Origin: Streptomyces sp. NBC_00224
GTDB taxonomy: Bacteria; Actinomycetota; Actinomycetes; Streptomycetales; Streptomycetaceae
Assembly: GCF_041435195.1 (NCBI RefSeq)
Contig: NZ_CP108106.1
Coordinates: 1,364,001-1,428,000, forward strand
Direction: 5' to 3'
Length of the DNA: 64,000 bases
This document shows, piece after piece, positions 17,266 through 25,352 of this stretch (its first letter is position 1; each line of letters opens with the position of its first letter). Below the pieces are notes generated by a model that was not told the origin of the DNA, ran no database searches, and was given only the letters and a program-made list of their open reading frames with translations. The translations under genes were made by a program, and so were the position numbers.

Positions 17266-18027
17266 TCAGAGCTGCCACGCCCGCGGCATCCGTGCCAGAT
17301 TCGCGCCGATCATGCGGGCCGCGCGGCGCAGCGGTTCGCCCGCCTCGGCGAGCCGACGGCGGTCGAGGACGGACACGGCGAGCGCGGCGACGACCTTTCC
17401 CGACGGGGCGCGCACGGGCGCCGCCAGACAGGCCACCAGCACATCGGCTTCGTAATAGTCGATGGCCGTGCCCTGCTCGTGCGCCACCTCGATACGTCGC
17501 CGCCAGCGCGTGGCGCAGTGGCCCTCGGGCGGCGCCGTGGCCGGTCCGGCCGTCACCAGGACCACCTCGGCTGCGCTCCCGGGCGGCAGGACCGCACCGG
17601 CCCGCAGCGGGAAGACGTCGTCCACTTCGCCGGGCAGCGCGGCCACGACCAGCGGGCTCCCAGTGCCGGACACCGTCACGCTGACACTGGCGCGGGTGGC
17701 CGCGGCGAGGTGCCGCAGCGGCCCGGCGGCGGCCGTGCGCAGCGGCCGGTCGGGGCTCCAGGCCCGGCCAAGCCGGACGATCGCCGGTCCCATCCGGTAC
17801 CGGCCCGACCGGCGCTCCACCGCGTCCAGCGCCACGAGCTGGTCGAGCATGCGGTGCACGGTGGTCTTGGGCAGCCCCGCGCTGGCCGCCAGCTCGCTCA
17901 GTCCCCCTTCCTCCACCCGCGCCAGCGCCTCCAGCAGCGAGAACGCGCCCTCCAGCACCCCCCGCCCCGCCGCGCCGGCGTCTCCCCCGTCTTCCCCGTG
18001 CCGAACCGGTCTCCGTGCGTACTCCAC
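17266..18027 (-). CDS. IclR-family transcriptional regulator
   Basis: 253 residues from GTG 18027 (VEYARRPVRHGEDGG). The N-terminal winged helix includes LSELAASAGLPKTTVHRMLDQL. The C-terminal effector domain contains SVTVSGTGSPLVVAALPGE and ends with LAEAGEPLRRAARMIGANLARM. IclR proteins control catabolic or secondary pathways; no obvious target is adjacent. A GGGGGG-rich stretch lies just before the chosen start. Confidence 0.85.
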   Translation of the reverse strand: MEYARRPVRHGEDGGDAGAAGRGVLEGAFSLLEALARVEEGGLSELAASAGLPKTTVHRMLDQLVALDAVERRSGRYRMGPAIVRLGRAWSPDRPLRTAAAGPLRHLAAATRASVSVTVSGTGSPLVVAALPGEVDDVFPLRAGAVLPPGSAAEVVLVTAGPATAPPEGHCATRWRRRIEVAHEQGTAIDYYEADVLVACLAAPVRAPSGKVVAALAVSVLDRRRLAEAGEPLRRAARMIGANLARMPRAWQL

Positions 18028-18156
18028 TGCCGCCCCCCGTCGCCGTGACTCCCGTCCATGGTCGAACCAGGTGCCGGGCGCCCGGTATCCCCAACGTTGG
18101 GTATGGCGCGGCACGTTGTCCAGGTGGTGGGATGGTCGACGGCCCGCGCCCCGGCG

Positions 18157-18420
18157 TCAGACGAGGGCGTCGTGGACGAAGCACCAGCGCCAGTCCTCGC
18201 CGGGTTCGAAGGAGCGCACGACGGGGTGCTCCTCACTCGCGGCGTGCGCGCGGGCATGGCGCAGCGGGGAGGAGTCGCAGCAGCCTACGTGGCCGCACGT
18301 GAGGCAGAGCCGCAGGTGGACCCAGGGGGAACCCAGGCGCAGACAGTCCTCGCAGCCCTGCGGGGTTCGGGGCACCACGTCGCGGATCATGGCCAGATGC
18401 GGGTCGGGCTTGCTGGTCAT
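18157..18420 (-). CDS. UBP-type zinc finger protein
   Basis: 87 residues from ATG 18420. The ZnF-UBP pattern is clear: CEDCLRLGSPWVHLRLCLTCGHVGCCDSS, then HARAHAASEEHPVVRSFEPGEDWRWCFVHD. In eukaryotes this fold binds ubiquitin C-termini; bacterial stand-alone copies are small and of unknown function. It is divergent from the DUF1876 gene. Confidence 0.88.
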   Translation of the reverse strand: MTSKPDPHLAMIRDVVPRTPQGCEDCLRLGSPWVHLRLCLTCGHVGCCDSSPLRHARAHAASEEHPVVRSFEPGEDWRWCFVHDALV

Positions 18421-18550
18421 CGCGTCCTCCGGGGTCTGGCACCCAGGGTAGGAACGCCCGGCGGCCGCCGCACCCCGGCCCCGCGTCGCGGCCGGGGCGC
18501 CGCGGAGGGACCCTGGAGGTACGAAGGGTGAGTCCTGGAGGTGATCCGTC

Positions 18551-18823
18551 ATGACCACACTCGTCGGGTGGCATGTGGAGCTGGAGTTCTCCGAGGTCGG
18601 GGACCGCACCAGCGCCGTGGGCCTGGTCAGACTCGGTGACGGCACCGAGGTGAAGGGGCACGGCTACGCCATGCGCCACCCCTCGGACCCCGAGCAACTG
18701 CGGGTCGGAGAGGAGATCGCGGGCTCGCGGGTCCTGATGGACCTCGCGTCCCAGCTGTTGCAGAAGGCCCACATCGAGATAGACGAGGCATCGGGGCGCC
18801 GGTCCCGCCCGCTGAACCGCTGA
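18551..18823 (+). CDS. DUF1876 domain protein
   Basis: 90 residues: MTTLVGWHVELEFSEVGDRTSA, later GHGYAMRHPSDPEQLRVGEEIAGSRVLMDLASQLLQKA. This matches the DUF1876 (dsRBD-like fold) family common in actinomycetes and of unknown function. GGAGGTGAT lies 6-7 bases before ATG 18551. Confidence 0.85.
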   Translation: MTTLVGWHVELEFSEVGDRTSAVGLVRLGDGTEVKGHGYAMRHPSDPEQLRVGEEIAGSRVLMDLASQLLQKAHIEIDEASGRRSRPLNR

Positions 18824-18914
18824 CGGTGCCGCCGACCGCCTGCCCCGGCTACTTACGGCGGGCCACGGTGACGGACAGACGGAAACCGGCCGTTCGCACG
18901 GCAGTCGCGACGCG

Positions 18915-18944
18915 CCGCGCCCCCTCCTGGTGGAGGGGGCGCGG
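18915..18944. terminator. Bidirectional hairpin terminator
   Basis: A perfect 13-bp inverted repeat (18915-18927 with 18932-18944, loop TGGT) between the convergent DUF1876 and cupin genes. Confidence 0.8.
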
Positions 18945-18970
18945 TGCGTATGCGCGTGGGGTGCGTGCGG

Positions 18971-19333
18971 CTACCTCTTCGCGTAGTCCGAGAAGCCCAT
19001 CCAGTCGACGACGACGCACGGGTCGTCGCCGAGGACCCAGGCGTCGTGGCCGGGCGCGATGTTCATGTAGTCGCCGGGGCCGAAGTCCTCTTCCTGGCCG
19101 TCGTTCATGACGACTTTCATACGGCCGGAGACGACATAGGCCGCGTGGGCGACCAGACAGCTGTCGGTCTGCGCGATCGGCTTGACGTGCTCTGACCACT
19201 TCCAGCCTGGCTCGAACGTGGCCCGGCCGACCTGCCCCCCGCCCACGTTGACCAGCTCCAGGCGCCCCTTGCCGCCCTCGAACGGACGGACCTCCTCCGG
19301 CGCATCGAAACTCTTCCGTACGAGACCGGCCAT
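18971..19333 (-). CDS. Cupin-domain protein
   Basis: 120 residues. The cupin motifs are GWKWSEHVKPIAQTDSCLVAHAAYVVSGR (motif 1 region, with His) and DFGPGDYMNIAPGHDAWVLGD (motif 2). It probably has one metal site; function unknown. The start ATG 19333 is 336 bases from the divergent chitinase start. Confidence 0.82.
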   Translation of the reverse strand: MAGLVRKSFDAPEEVRPFEGGKGRLELVNVGGGQVGRATFEPGWKWSEHVKPIAQTDSCLVAHAAYVVSGRMKVVMNDGQEEDFGPGDYMNIAPGHDAWVLGDDPCVVVDWMGFSDYAKR

Positions 19334-19492
19334 GAGCGCTTCTCCTTGGGCGGCGGGTGGGGGTGAACGATCGACGGTCCGAACGTACCCACGGCGGCGG
19401 GGGGCTGCGAACGGCATGGGCCGTACGGGTGACGCCGCCGGGCCCCGCCCCGCCCCCGCACCGCCCGCCTCCCCCGAAATTCCCACGGCCAG

Positions 19493-19607
19493 TGGTCCAG
19501 TGCGCCGCATCCCCCGTGACCAACGCCGCAGCCACCCGTCCCCCGAAATTGGTCTAGTCCTGTTTTGGTCCAGTCCATTGACATGTCTCTGATCACGGAG
19601 ATATCCC
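19493..19607 (+). promoter_or_regulatory. Chitinase promoter with direct repeats (DasR-type control)
   Basis: This lies in the 336-base gap between the cupin and chitinase genes. Two 12-bp direct repeats TTGGTCTAGTCC (19549-19560) and TTGGTCCAGTCC (19565-19576) lie directly before a TTGACA -35 box (19578-19583). TATCCC at 19602-19607 (18-base spacer) may be the -10. A further TGGTCCAG is at 19493-19500. Such repeats are characteristic of Streptomyces chitinase promoters, which respond to chitin oligomers and glucose, and they resemble DasR sites. The remainder of the gap holds nothing recognisable. Confidence 0.75.
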
Positions 19608-19669
19608 ATATCCAACACCGCTGCGCCCCACGGGAATTGGCGGACGCCCCCCTCACACCTTGGACGGAC

Positions 19670-21193
19670 ATGAGACGCATGCGTACCCTCCGCGCGGTCC
19701 TGACCGCGACCGTCACCGCCGTGGCCACGGCGGGTCTCGCCGTGCTCGGCGGCGGCTCCGCCCAGGCCGCGACCCCCCTGCCGGCCCATGTCTTCGCCCC
19801 CTACTTCGAGGCCTGGACCGGCGAGAGCCCCGCCGCCCTTGCCGCGCAGTCCGGCGCGAAGCACCTGACGATGGCGTTCATCCAGACGGCGTCCAAGGGC
19901 TCCTGTACGCCGTACTGGAACGGCAACAGCGGTATGCCGATCGCCTCGTCCACCTTCGGCAGCGACATCAGGACCATCCAGGCCAACGGCGGGGACGTCA
20001 TCCCCTCCTTCGGCGGCTACACCGCGGACACCACCGGCACCGAGATCGCCGACAGCTGCACCGACGTCGGCCAGATCGCCGCCGCGTACGAGAAGGTCAT
20101 CACGACCTACGACCTCTCCCGCCTCGACATGGACATCGAGGTCGACTCGCTGGACAACAGCGCCGGAATCGACCGGCGCAACAAGGCGATCAAGCAGGTC
20201 CAGGACTGGGCGGCGGCCAACGGCCGCAAGATCGAGATCTCGTACACCCTCCCCACCACCACCTCGGGTCTCGCCTCCAGTGGCCTCGCCGTGCTCCGCA
20301 ACGCGGTGAGCAACGGGGCGCGCGTCGACGTCGCCAACATCATGACGTTCGACTACTACGACAACGCCTCCCACAACATGGCCAACGACACCCAGACGGC
20401 GGCCCAGGGGCTGTACAACCAGCTCGCCCAGCTGTACCCCGGCAAGACCTCGGCCCAGCTGTGGGGCATGATCGGCATCACCGAGATGCCGGGCGTCGAC
20501 GACTTCGGGCCCGCCGAGACGTTCACCCTGGCCAACGCCACCCAGGTCTACAACTGGGCGGTCTCCAAGGGCATCAACACCCTCTCGTTCTGGGCGCTCC
20601 AGCGCGACAACGGCGGCTGCCCCGGCGGCGCGGCCGCGGACAACTGCTCCGGCATCCAGCAGAACACCTGGGACTTCAGCCACATCTTCGAACCCTTCAC
20701 CTCGGGTACCACCGCTCCCGCCAATGACTTCTCGGTGACGGCCTCGCCCGCCACCGGCTCGGTGGCGGCGGGCAGTTCGGCCACCACCACGGTCAAGACG
20801 GCGGTCACGGCGGGCCAGGCGCAGTCCGTGAACCTCACCGTCGGCGGCGCCCCGGCCGGTGTCACCGCCTCGCTCAGCCCCACCTCGGTGACGGCGGGCG
20901 GCTCGTCCACGCTGACGGTGTCGACGACCTCGGCGGCCGTGTCGGGCACGTACACCCTCACCGTGACCGGCTCCAACGCCTCCGCCGCTCACTCGGCCAC
21001 GTACACCCTGACCATCACCGGCGGGAACGGCCACCAGTGCACGGCCACCGCGTGGAACGCCACGTCCGTCTACACCGGCGGGATGCAGGTGTCGCACAAG
21101 AGCCACAACTGGAAGGCCAAGTGGTGGACGCAGGGCGAGGAGCCCGGCACCACCGGTGAGTGGGGTGTCTGGCAGGACCTGGGGGCCTGCTGA
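19670..21193 (+). CDS. Secreted GH18 chitinase with C-terminal carbohydrate-binding module
   Basis: 507 residues from ATG 19670 (ATG 19679 is possible). A Sec signal peptide ends near GSAQA|ATPLP. The GH18 barrel covers about residues 38-345; the catalytic DxDxE is at D153-M-D155-I-E157 within SRLDMDIE, E157 being the acid. A Ser/Thr/Gly-rich immunoglobulin-like domain (about 350-450) follows, then a CBM5/12-type chitin-binding module (TATAWNATSVYTGGMQVSH, ending WQDLGAC) with aromatic residues. It hydrolyses chitin outside the cell. The promoter carries the chitinase direct repeats, and a strong terminator follows, so it is monocistronic. Confidence 0.93.
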   Translation: MRRMRTLRAVLTATVTAVATAGLAVLGGGSAQAATPLPAHVFAPYFEAWTGESPAALAAQSGAKHLTMAFIQTASKGSCTPYWNGNSGMPIASSTFGSDIRTIQANGGDVIPSFGGYTADTTGTEIADSCTDVGQIAAAYEKVITTYDLSRLDMDIEVDSLDNSAGIDRRNKAIKQVQDWAAANGRKIEISYTLPTTTSGLASSGLAVLRNAVSNGARVDVANIMTFDYYDNASHNMANDTQTAAQGLYNQLAQLYPGKTSAQLWGMIGITEMPGVDDFGPAETFTLANATQVYNWAVSKGINTLSFWALQRDNGGCPGGAAADNCSGIQQNTWDFSHIFEPFTSGTTAPANDFSVTASPATGSVAAGSSATTTVKTAVTAGQAQSVNLTVGGAPAGVTASLSPTSVTAGGSSTLTVSTTSAAVSGTYTLTVTGSNASAAHSATYTLTITGGNGHQCTATAWNATSVYTGGMQVSHKSHNWKAKWWTQGEEPGTTGEWGVWQDLGAC

Positions 21194-21209
21194 GCTCAGC
21201 GCGCGTGAT

Positions 21210-21251
21210 GGGGTGGTGTCCGGTACGGAGTCCCGTGCCGGACACCACCCC
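21210..21251 (+). terminator. Chitinase terminator
   Basis: A 14-bp perfect inverted repeat (21210-21223 with 21238-21251), extended by an inner 5-bp stem with loop AGTC, starts 17 bases after the chitinase stop. Confidence 0.85.
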
Positions 21252-21363
21252 GTCGGGCAACCACGTTGCGCACACACCCTTCCCAAACCGCCGCCTCCTC
21301 CCACACCCTTTTAGCCTGATGTCCGCGCAACGGCGCGGGCGACTCGGCGGCGGGGGTGGGGCG

Positions 21364-22140
21364 ATGCCGGACGCTCCGGCGACAGACGGCTGGGCCGTGG
21401 ACGTCGTGCTCTGCATCGATGTGACGGGCAGCATGTCCCCGGTCCTGAAACAGGTGAAGGAAGGGGCGCTGTCCTTCCACGGGCGGCTGAAGGCCGTGAT
21501 GGCCCGGCGCGGGATGGACATCGGCCGCATGCGGTTACGGGTGATCGCCTTCCGCGACTTCGGCGCGGACCGCGACCGCGCGATCGAGCGCACGTCGTTC
21601 CTGGACCTGCCCGAACAGACCGCGCAGTTCGCGGAGTTCATCGCGGGGCTCAAGGCGACCGGCGGGGGCGACGTCCCCGAGTCGGGGCTCGAAGCGCTCG
21701 CACTCGCGGTCCGGTCGCCCTGGTCGGCGCGGAACGAGTCGAACGGCGACCGGCGGCACATCGTCGTCCTCTTCACCGACGCGCCGGCCCACCCCCTGGG
21801 CAGACACACCCCTCGTCGGCGCGCCGCCAAGTCCCCCTCGGACCGGCCGCCGTGGTGGTCGTCCCGACGCAGGTCCGGGTCGTCCGCCTCCCCCGAGGAC
21901 TACGACGTCTACCCGCGCAGCCTGGACGAACTCCACGACCAGTGGGGCCGCGAGGGCCAGGACGGCGCCGTGATGGACCAGTCCGCCAAACGACTGCTGA
22001 TCTTCGCGCCGGAGCAGAAACCGTGGCGCGACATCGCGGAGACCTGGGACAAGACCCTGTTCGTCCCCTCGGTGGCGGGCACCGGGCTCAAGGAGATCGC
22101 CCTGGACGAGGTCATCAGCACGATCGCCCGCAACCTGTGA
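21364..22140 (+). CDS. VWA-domain protein
   Basis: 258 residues. The von Willebrand A fold begins VDVVLCIDVTGSMSPVL, where D19-x-T-x-S is a metal-ion (MIDAS) variant with Thr in place of the first Ser. RLRVIAFRDFGADRDRAIERTSFLDL, TGGGDVPESGLEALALAV and IVVLFTDAPAHPL supply the other metal-site loops. There is no signal peptide, so it is probably cytosolic. Similar proteins occur with tellurium-resistance or kinase partners, but none is adjacent here. The insertion rich in Arg/Ser/Trp before the last helices is low in complexity. Confidence 0.8.
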   Translation: MPDAPATDGWAVDVVLCIDVTGSMSPVLKQVKEGALSFHGRLKAVMARRGMDIGRMRLRVIAFRDFGADRDRAIERTSFLDLPEQTAQFAEFIAGLKATGGGDVPESGLEALALAVRSPWSARNESNGDRRHIVVLFTDAPAHPLGRHTPRRRAAKSPSDRPPWWSSRRRSGSSASPEDYDVYPRSLDELHDQWGREGQDGAVMDQSAKRLLIFAPEQKPWRDIAETWDKTLFVPSVAGTGLKEIALDEVISTIARNL

Positions 22141-22272
22141 CGGTGTGCTTCCTCACATCTCCCCGCTGTCCAAAAACCGTCTCCGACCGGCCGCCGGACA
22201 GGCAAGCTGCTCCAGTGATCGTCCGCCGTGGACGGTACGTACGTGTGCCATGTGTGCCGAATGGAGCCGAGC

Positions 22273-22656
22273 ATGTCGAAGATTCCCGCCGACCTGCGCT
22301 ACACCCTGTTCCACCAGTGGGTCCGGGACGAGGGCGACGGCGTTCTCGCGGTGGGCCTCACCGACTACGCACGCCAGGCCCTGGGCGACATCGAGTTCCT
22401 GGAACTGCCCGCCGCCGGAAAGACCGTTTCCCGCAAGGAGGCCGTCGGCACGGTGGAATCGGTGAAGGCGGCGAACGACATCTACGCGCCGCTCGCCGGT
22501 GAGATCGTCGCCACCAACGCGGACGCCGTCGCCACCCCGCAAACGGTCAACACCGACCCGTACGGCGTCTGGCTCTTCAAGCTGACCCCGGCCCAGGGCG
22601 AGCCGACGGACGACCTCCTCACGGCGGAGCAGTACCAGGCGGCTGTCGGGGGCTGA
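22273..22656 (+). CDS. gcvH: Glycine cleavage system H protein
   Basis: 127 residues from ATG 22273. The lipoyl-lysine motif VESVKAAND places K65 as the lipoylated residue; GLTDYARQALGDIEFLELP and NTDPYGVWLFKLTP are conserved family blocks. It shuttles the aminomethyl group between the P, T and L proteins of the glycine cleavage complex. No gcvT, gcvP or glyA lies nearby, so this may be a second copy. No glycine riboswitch could be made out in the 130 bases before it. Confidence 0.88.
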   Translation: MSKIPADLRYTLFHQWVRDEGDGVLAVGLTDYARQALGDIEFLELPAAGKTVSRKEAVGTVESVKAANDIYAPLAGEIVATNADAVATPQTVNTDPYGVWLFKLTPAQGEPTDDLLTAEQYQAAVGG

Positions 22657-22687
22657 GCGCGGCCGCAGGACCGGTGGGGAGGCAAAG

Positions 22688-23248
22688 GTGGACTGGGGCA
22701 CGCTCGTCGCGACGTTCAGTGGTGGTTCGATCGCGATTTCCGGGACCGTGCTGGCCGACTATCTGCGCCATCGCCGTGAGGGCGAGCGCGGGGTCGGGGC
22801 GCGGCGGCGGGCGGTGTATCTGGAGTTCATCACCGCCGCCGAGGCGTGCTTCACGCGGTTGCGCCACCTCGCGCAGACGCCCGGTGAGGAGCCCGACTTG
22901 GAGGCGGCCACGCGGGTGGCGCTTCGCGAGGGCGGGATCCAGGAGGTGCGCGAGCGGCTGTTCATCGAGGCCAGCACGGGCGTCGCCGGCGCCGGGCAGG
23001 GCATGTTCGAGCAACTCCGCGCGCTGCGCAGGGCGGTGGCCACCGGCGCCGGGGCGGATTCACGTGTGTTCCACGAGGCGTACCACCCCTACATCGCGGC
23101 GGTGTGGGCCTACCGGGTCGCCGTGCGCGAGGAGTTGGAGGGTCAGTCCCTTACGCCCGCGGCCTTCGGATGGGCCAGGTGGGACGGGAAGGACCGCTGC
23201 CCCGTGTGCCGGGAGGCAGGATCGGCCGCGGCGGTCGCGGGAGCCTGA
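22688..23248 (+). CDS. Hypothetical protein with N-terminal membrane helix
   Basis: 186 residues from GTG 22688. The start DWGTLVATFSGGSIAISGTVLADYLRHRREGER is a hydrophobic segment followed by a basic stop. The middle is helical and Arg/Ala-rich. The end has WDGKDRCPVCREAG, a lone CxxC that might bind metal if paired. No family is recognised. It lies 31 bases after gcvH and ends at a strong terminator, so the two may be co-transcribed. Confidence 0.6.
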   Translation: MDWGTLVATFSGGSIAISGTVLADYLRHRREGERGVGARRRAVYLEFITAAEACFTRLRHLAQTPGEEPDLEAATRVALREGGIQEVRERLFIEASTGVAGAGQGMFEQLRALRRAVATGAGADSRVFHEAYHPYIAAVWAYRVAVREELEGQSLTPAAFGWARWDGKDRCPVCREAGSAAAVAGA

Positions 23249-23253
23249 GCGAC

Positions 23254-23291
23254 GGGCCGTCGGCCCCGGCAGGTGCCGCGGCCGACGGCCC
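23254..23291. terminator. Hairpin terminator
   Basis: Perfect 12-bp arms GGGCCGTCGGCC (23254-23265) and GGCCGACGGCCC (23280-23291) between convergent genes. Confidence 0.8.
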
Positions 23292-23306
23292 GTATGCCCA
23301 AGTGGT

Positions 23307-23507
23307 TCACATGGGCGGGCCTTCCCCGCGCTCCTCACGGCGGTCCGACCCCAGCTGCTCCTTGAGCTTGTCCTGGGCCGTGTCGACCTGGCTGCTGTAC
23401 TTGCCCTGGGTCTTTTCGTCGACGAAGTCACCGGCCTTGTCGATGCCCTGGCCGGCCTGGTCCTCGTGCCCCTTGAGCATTTGCTTGAGCTTGTCCATCA
23501 CGGACAT
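23307..23507 (-). CDS. Rv0909/MT0933-like antitoxin-family small protein
   Basis: 66 residues from ATG 23507, with AGGAGG 7 bases upstream. Sequence MSVMDKLKQMLKGHEDQAGQGIDKAGDFVDEKTQGKYSSQVDTAQ fits the PF14013 family of small charged helical proteins, named after a putative mycobacterial antitoxin. No toxin partner is next to it, so an antitoxin role is doubtful; it may be a stress-type helical protein like CsbD. Confidence 0.65.
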   Translation of the reverse strand: MSVMDKLKQMLKGHEDQAGQGIDKAGDFVDEKTQGKYSSQVDTAQDKLKEQLGSDRREERGEGPPM

Positions 23508-23604
23508 GTCGAGTCCTCCTAGGAACAGCCCCCGCACCCAGGATCACCCCTTCCCCCGCCACTCCGCATCCGGGCGGGCTCGCGGGGTGCCGCCGGGCCC
23601 CGGC

Positions 23605-24291
23605 TCAGGGCCACAGCAGGTGCCGCTCCCAGGGCGCGCCGGCGGCCTCGCGCTCGTAGCGGAGCCGGGTGTGGACGCGGCTCTCGTCCGCCTGCCAGAA
23701 CTCCACCGTGAGCGGGGCGACGGTGTACAGGTTCCACGCCTCGGCCACCAGGCCCGGCTCCCGCTCCACCCGGGCCAGTGCCTCCGCGATGACCCGGTCG
23801 CGCTCGGAGGCGCTGTCCAGGTGCCGGCTCTGCCGTCCCACCAGCGCCTCCGCACGGGCCGATGCCGAACGGGACAGGTAGTCCGTCGCCCCGCGCTCGG
23901 CGGGCTCCAGGACCACCGGGCCCCGTATCCGTACCTGGCGCCCCAGGGCGGGCCAGTAGAACGTCAGGGCCGCGCTGGGGTGCGCGGCCAGCTGCCGCCC
24001 CTTGGGGCTGTCGGCGTGCGCGGCGAACTGCCAGCCGTCGGCGTCCACGTTCTTCAGGATCAGCACCCGGGCCCAGGGGTCCCCGTGCTCGTCGACGGTC
24101 GAGACGGTCATGGAGTGCGGGTCGGGCAGTCCGGCCTCGACGGCCTCCGTCAGCCAGTCCAGGAACAGTGCGACCGGCTCGCCCGGGGCCGCGCCCGGAT
24201 CGAAGGCGGCCAGCGGTCCGGCGAACACCTCCAGGCCGCGCAGCCACGCCCGTACGTCCCTCGGCCGCCCCGCTCCCTCTGCCGTGCTCAT
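23605..24291 (-). CDS. Pyridoxamine 5'-phosphate oxidase-family protein
   Basis: 228 residues. Family blocks: EPVALFLDWLTEAVEAGLPDPHSMTVSTVDEHGDPWARVLILKNVD (FMN site), FAAHADSPKGRQLAAHPSAALTFYWPALGRQVRIRGPV, and the C-terminal dimerisation segment VEFWQADESRVHTRLRYERE. PdxH oxidises pyridoxamine/pyridoxine 5'-phosphate to PLP using FMN; close relatives in actinomycetes use F420 or act on other substrates, so the exact reaction is open. It is a single gene, divergent from the monooxygenase at 24395. Confidence 0.83.
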   Translation of the reverse strand: MSTAEGAGRPRDVRAWLRGLEVFAGPLAAFDPGAAPGEPVALFLDWLTEAVEAGLPDPHSMTVSTVDEHGDPWARVLILKNVDADGWQFAAHADSPKGRQLAAHPSAALTFYWPALGRQVRIRGPVVLEPAERGATDYLSRSASARAEALVGRQSRHLDSASERDRVIAEALARVEREPGLVAEAWNLYTVAPLTVEFWQADESRVHTRLRYEREAAGAPWERHLLWP

Positions 24292-24394
24292 CGCCTCTCC
24301 CTGCCCCGACGCGCCCCGTCCGGAATCGACCCTACTCGGACAGGGGGGAGGGCCCACCCCGCATGCCGCCCGACGCCGCGATAGGGTCGGACCC

Positions 24395-24703
24395 ATGCCC
24401 GTCGTCATCGCCCGCGTCCACCCCAAGCCCGGCCGTCTGCAAGAGGTGTTGGACGTGTACGCGGAAGCCGTTCCGCACGTCCACGAGGAACCGGGGTGCG
24501 AGCTGTTCGCCCTGCACACCGACCAGACGTCGATCTTCGTCGTCGAGCGCTGGACCACCGGCGAGGACCTCGCGGTCCACTCCGCCACGCCCACCTTCGC
24601 GCGGACCCGTGCGAGGGTGGAGGGACTCCTGGGCGCTCCCGCCGACGTGTGGGTCCTCGACGCCTTCCCGTCCGGTGACCCCCTCAAGGGCGTCATCCAG
24701 TAG
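24395..24703 (+). CDS. Antibiotic biosynthesis monooxygenase (ABM) domain protein
   Basis: 102 residues. The ABM ferredoxin-like fold is seen in MPVVIARVHPKPGRLQEVLDVYAEAVPHVHEEPGCELFALHTDQ, SIFVVERWTTGEDLAVHSATP and FARTRARVEGLL. Members act on polycyclic quinols or haem, or have unknown roles. The stop codon lies inside a hairpin shared with trpF on the other strand. Confidence 0.78.
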   Translation: MPVVIARVHPKPGRLQEVLDVYAEAVPHVHEEPGCELFALHTDQTSIFVVERWTTGEDLAVHSATPTFARTRARVEGLLGAPADVWVLDAFPSGDPLKGVIQ

Positions 24704-24724
24704 GCCCCTCCCCGGGGGGCCTAC
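24700..24724. terminator. Compact bidirectional terminator containing both stop codons
   Basis: Inverted repeat GTAGGCCCC (24700-24708) and GGGGCCTAC (24716-24724). The left arm includes the TAG of the ABM gene (24701-24703), the right arm the TAG of trpF (complement of 24721-24723). Confidence 0.75.
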
Positions 24725-25323
24725 CCGCGCGCCGCCGCCACGAACGCCCGGATCAGCCGCTCCGACTTCACCCCGCGTTCGCTCTCCACACCGCTGGAGA
24801 CGTCCACACCCCACGCGCCGGTGGTCTCGACCGCCCGGCGGACGTTGTCCGGGTGCAGGCCTCCCGCGAGCAGCCAGCGGCCCGCAGGGGCGGTGAACCC
24901 GGGCGAGGCCCAGTTCCACGGCTTGCCCGAGCCCGGGTCGGGGGCGTCGAGCAGCAGCATGTCCTCGTCCAGCTCGCCGCAGCGGACGGGGACCCCGGTG
25001 GCGGCGGTGGCCCGGATCAGGGTGCGGCCCGGCGCGCGCAGGGCCTCGTAGTACTCCGGTCCCTCGTCGCCGTGGAGCTGGACGGCACGGATGCCGCTCT
25101 CCTGCGTCAGCCGCCGGACCTCGTCCACCGACTGGCCCCGGAAGACACCGACCGTGAGGACGTGCTCCGGAACCCGCCGGGCCAGCCGCCGGGCGGTTTC
25201 GGTGTCCACCGTGCGCGGGCTGACCGCGAAGACGAAACCCACCGCGTCGGCCCCGGCCTCGACGGCCGCGTCCACATGGCGCTCGGTCCGCAGACCGCAG
25301 ATCTTGACGAAGAGATCGCTCAT
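24721..25323 (-). CDS. trpF: Phosphoribosylanthranilate isomerase TrpF
   Basis: 200 residues from ATG 25323 (the in-frame ATG at 25335 is 4 codons longer). It is a TIM barrel with the TrpF signature: VKICGLRTERHVDAAVEAGADAVGFVF (catalytic Cys), later VQLHGDEGPEYYEAL, LLLDAPDPGSGKPWNW (catalytic Asp) and WLLAGGLHPDNVRRAV, with GVDVSSGVESERGVKS forming the phosphate site. It makes CdRP from PRA in tryptophan synthesis. Most Streptomyces use the bifunctional HisA/TrpF enzyme PriA and lack trpF, so a free-standing copy away from other trp genes is unusual and may be acquired. Confidence 0.9.
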   Translation of the reverse strand: MSDLFVKICGLRTERHVDAAVEAGADAVGFVFAVSPRTVDTETARRLARRVPEHVLTVGVFRGQSVDEVRRLTQESGIRAVQLHGDEGPEYYEALRAPGRTLIRATAATGVPVRCGELDEDMLLLDAPDPGSGKPWNWASPGFTAPAGRWLLAGGLHPDNVRRAVETTGAWGVDVSSGVESERGVKSERLIRAFVAAARG

Positions 25324-25352
25324 GCCCTCAGTCAACCAAACCCATAGTCATC

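Noticed and set aside
17186..18184. N-terminal extension of the GNAT frame through the IclR gene
   Set aside because: It overlaps the IclR gene in the same direction but in another frame and has no family similarity.
18971..21304. Long minus-strand open frame across the chitinase
   Set aside because: It is an antisense shadow caused by high GC; only its last 120 codons (the cupin) have a family, start and ribosome context.
22141..22272. Glycine riboswitch before gcvH
   Set aside because: The 130-base gap shows no recognisable paired glycine aptamer motifs.
23307..23507. A toxin-antitoxin system
   Set aside because: The small protein fits a family named for an antitoxin, but no toxin-like gene is adjacent.
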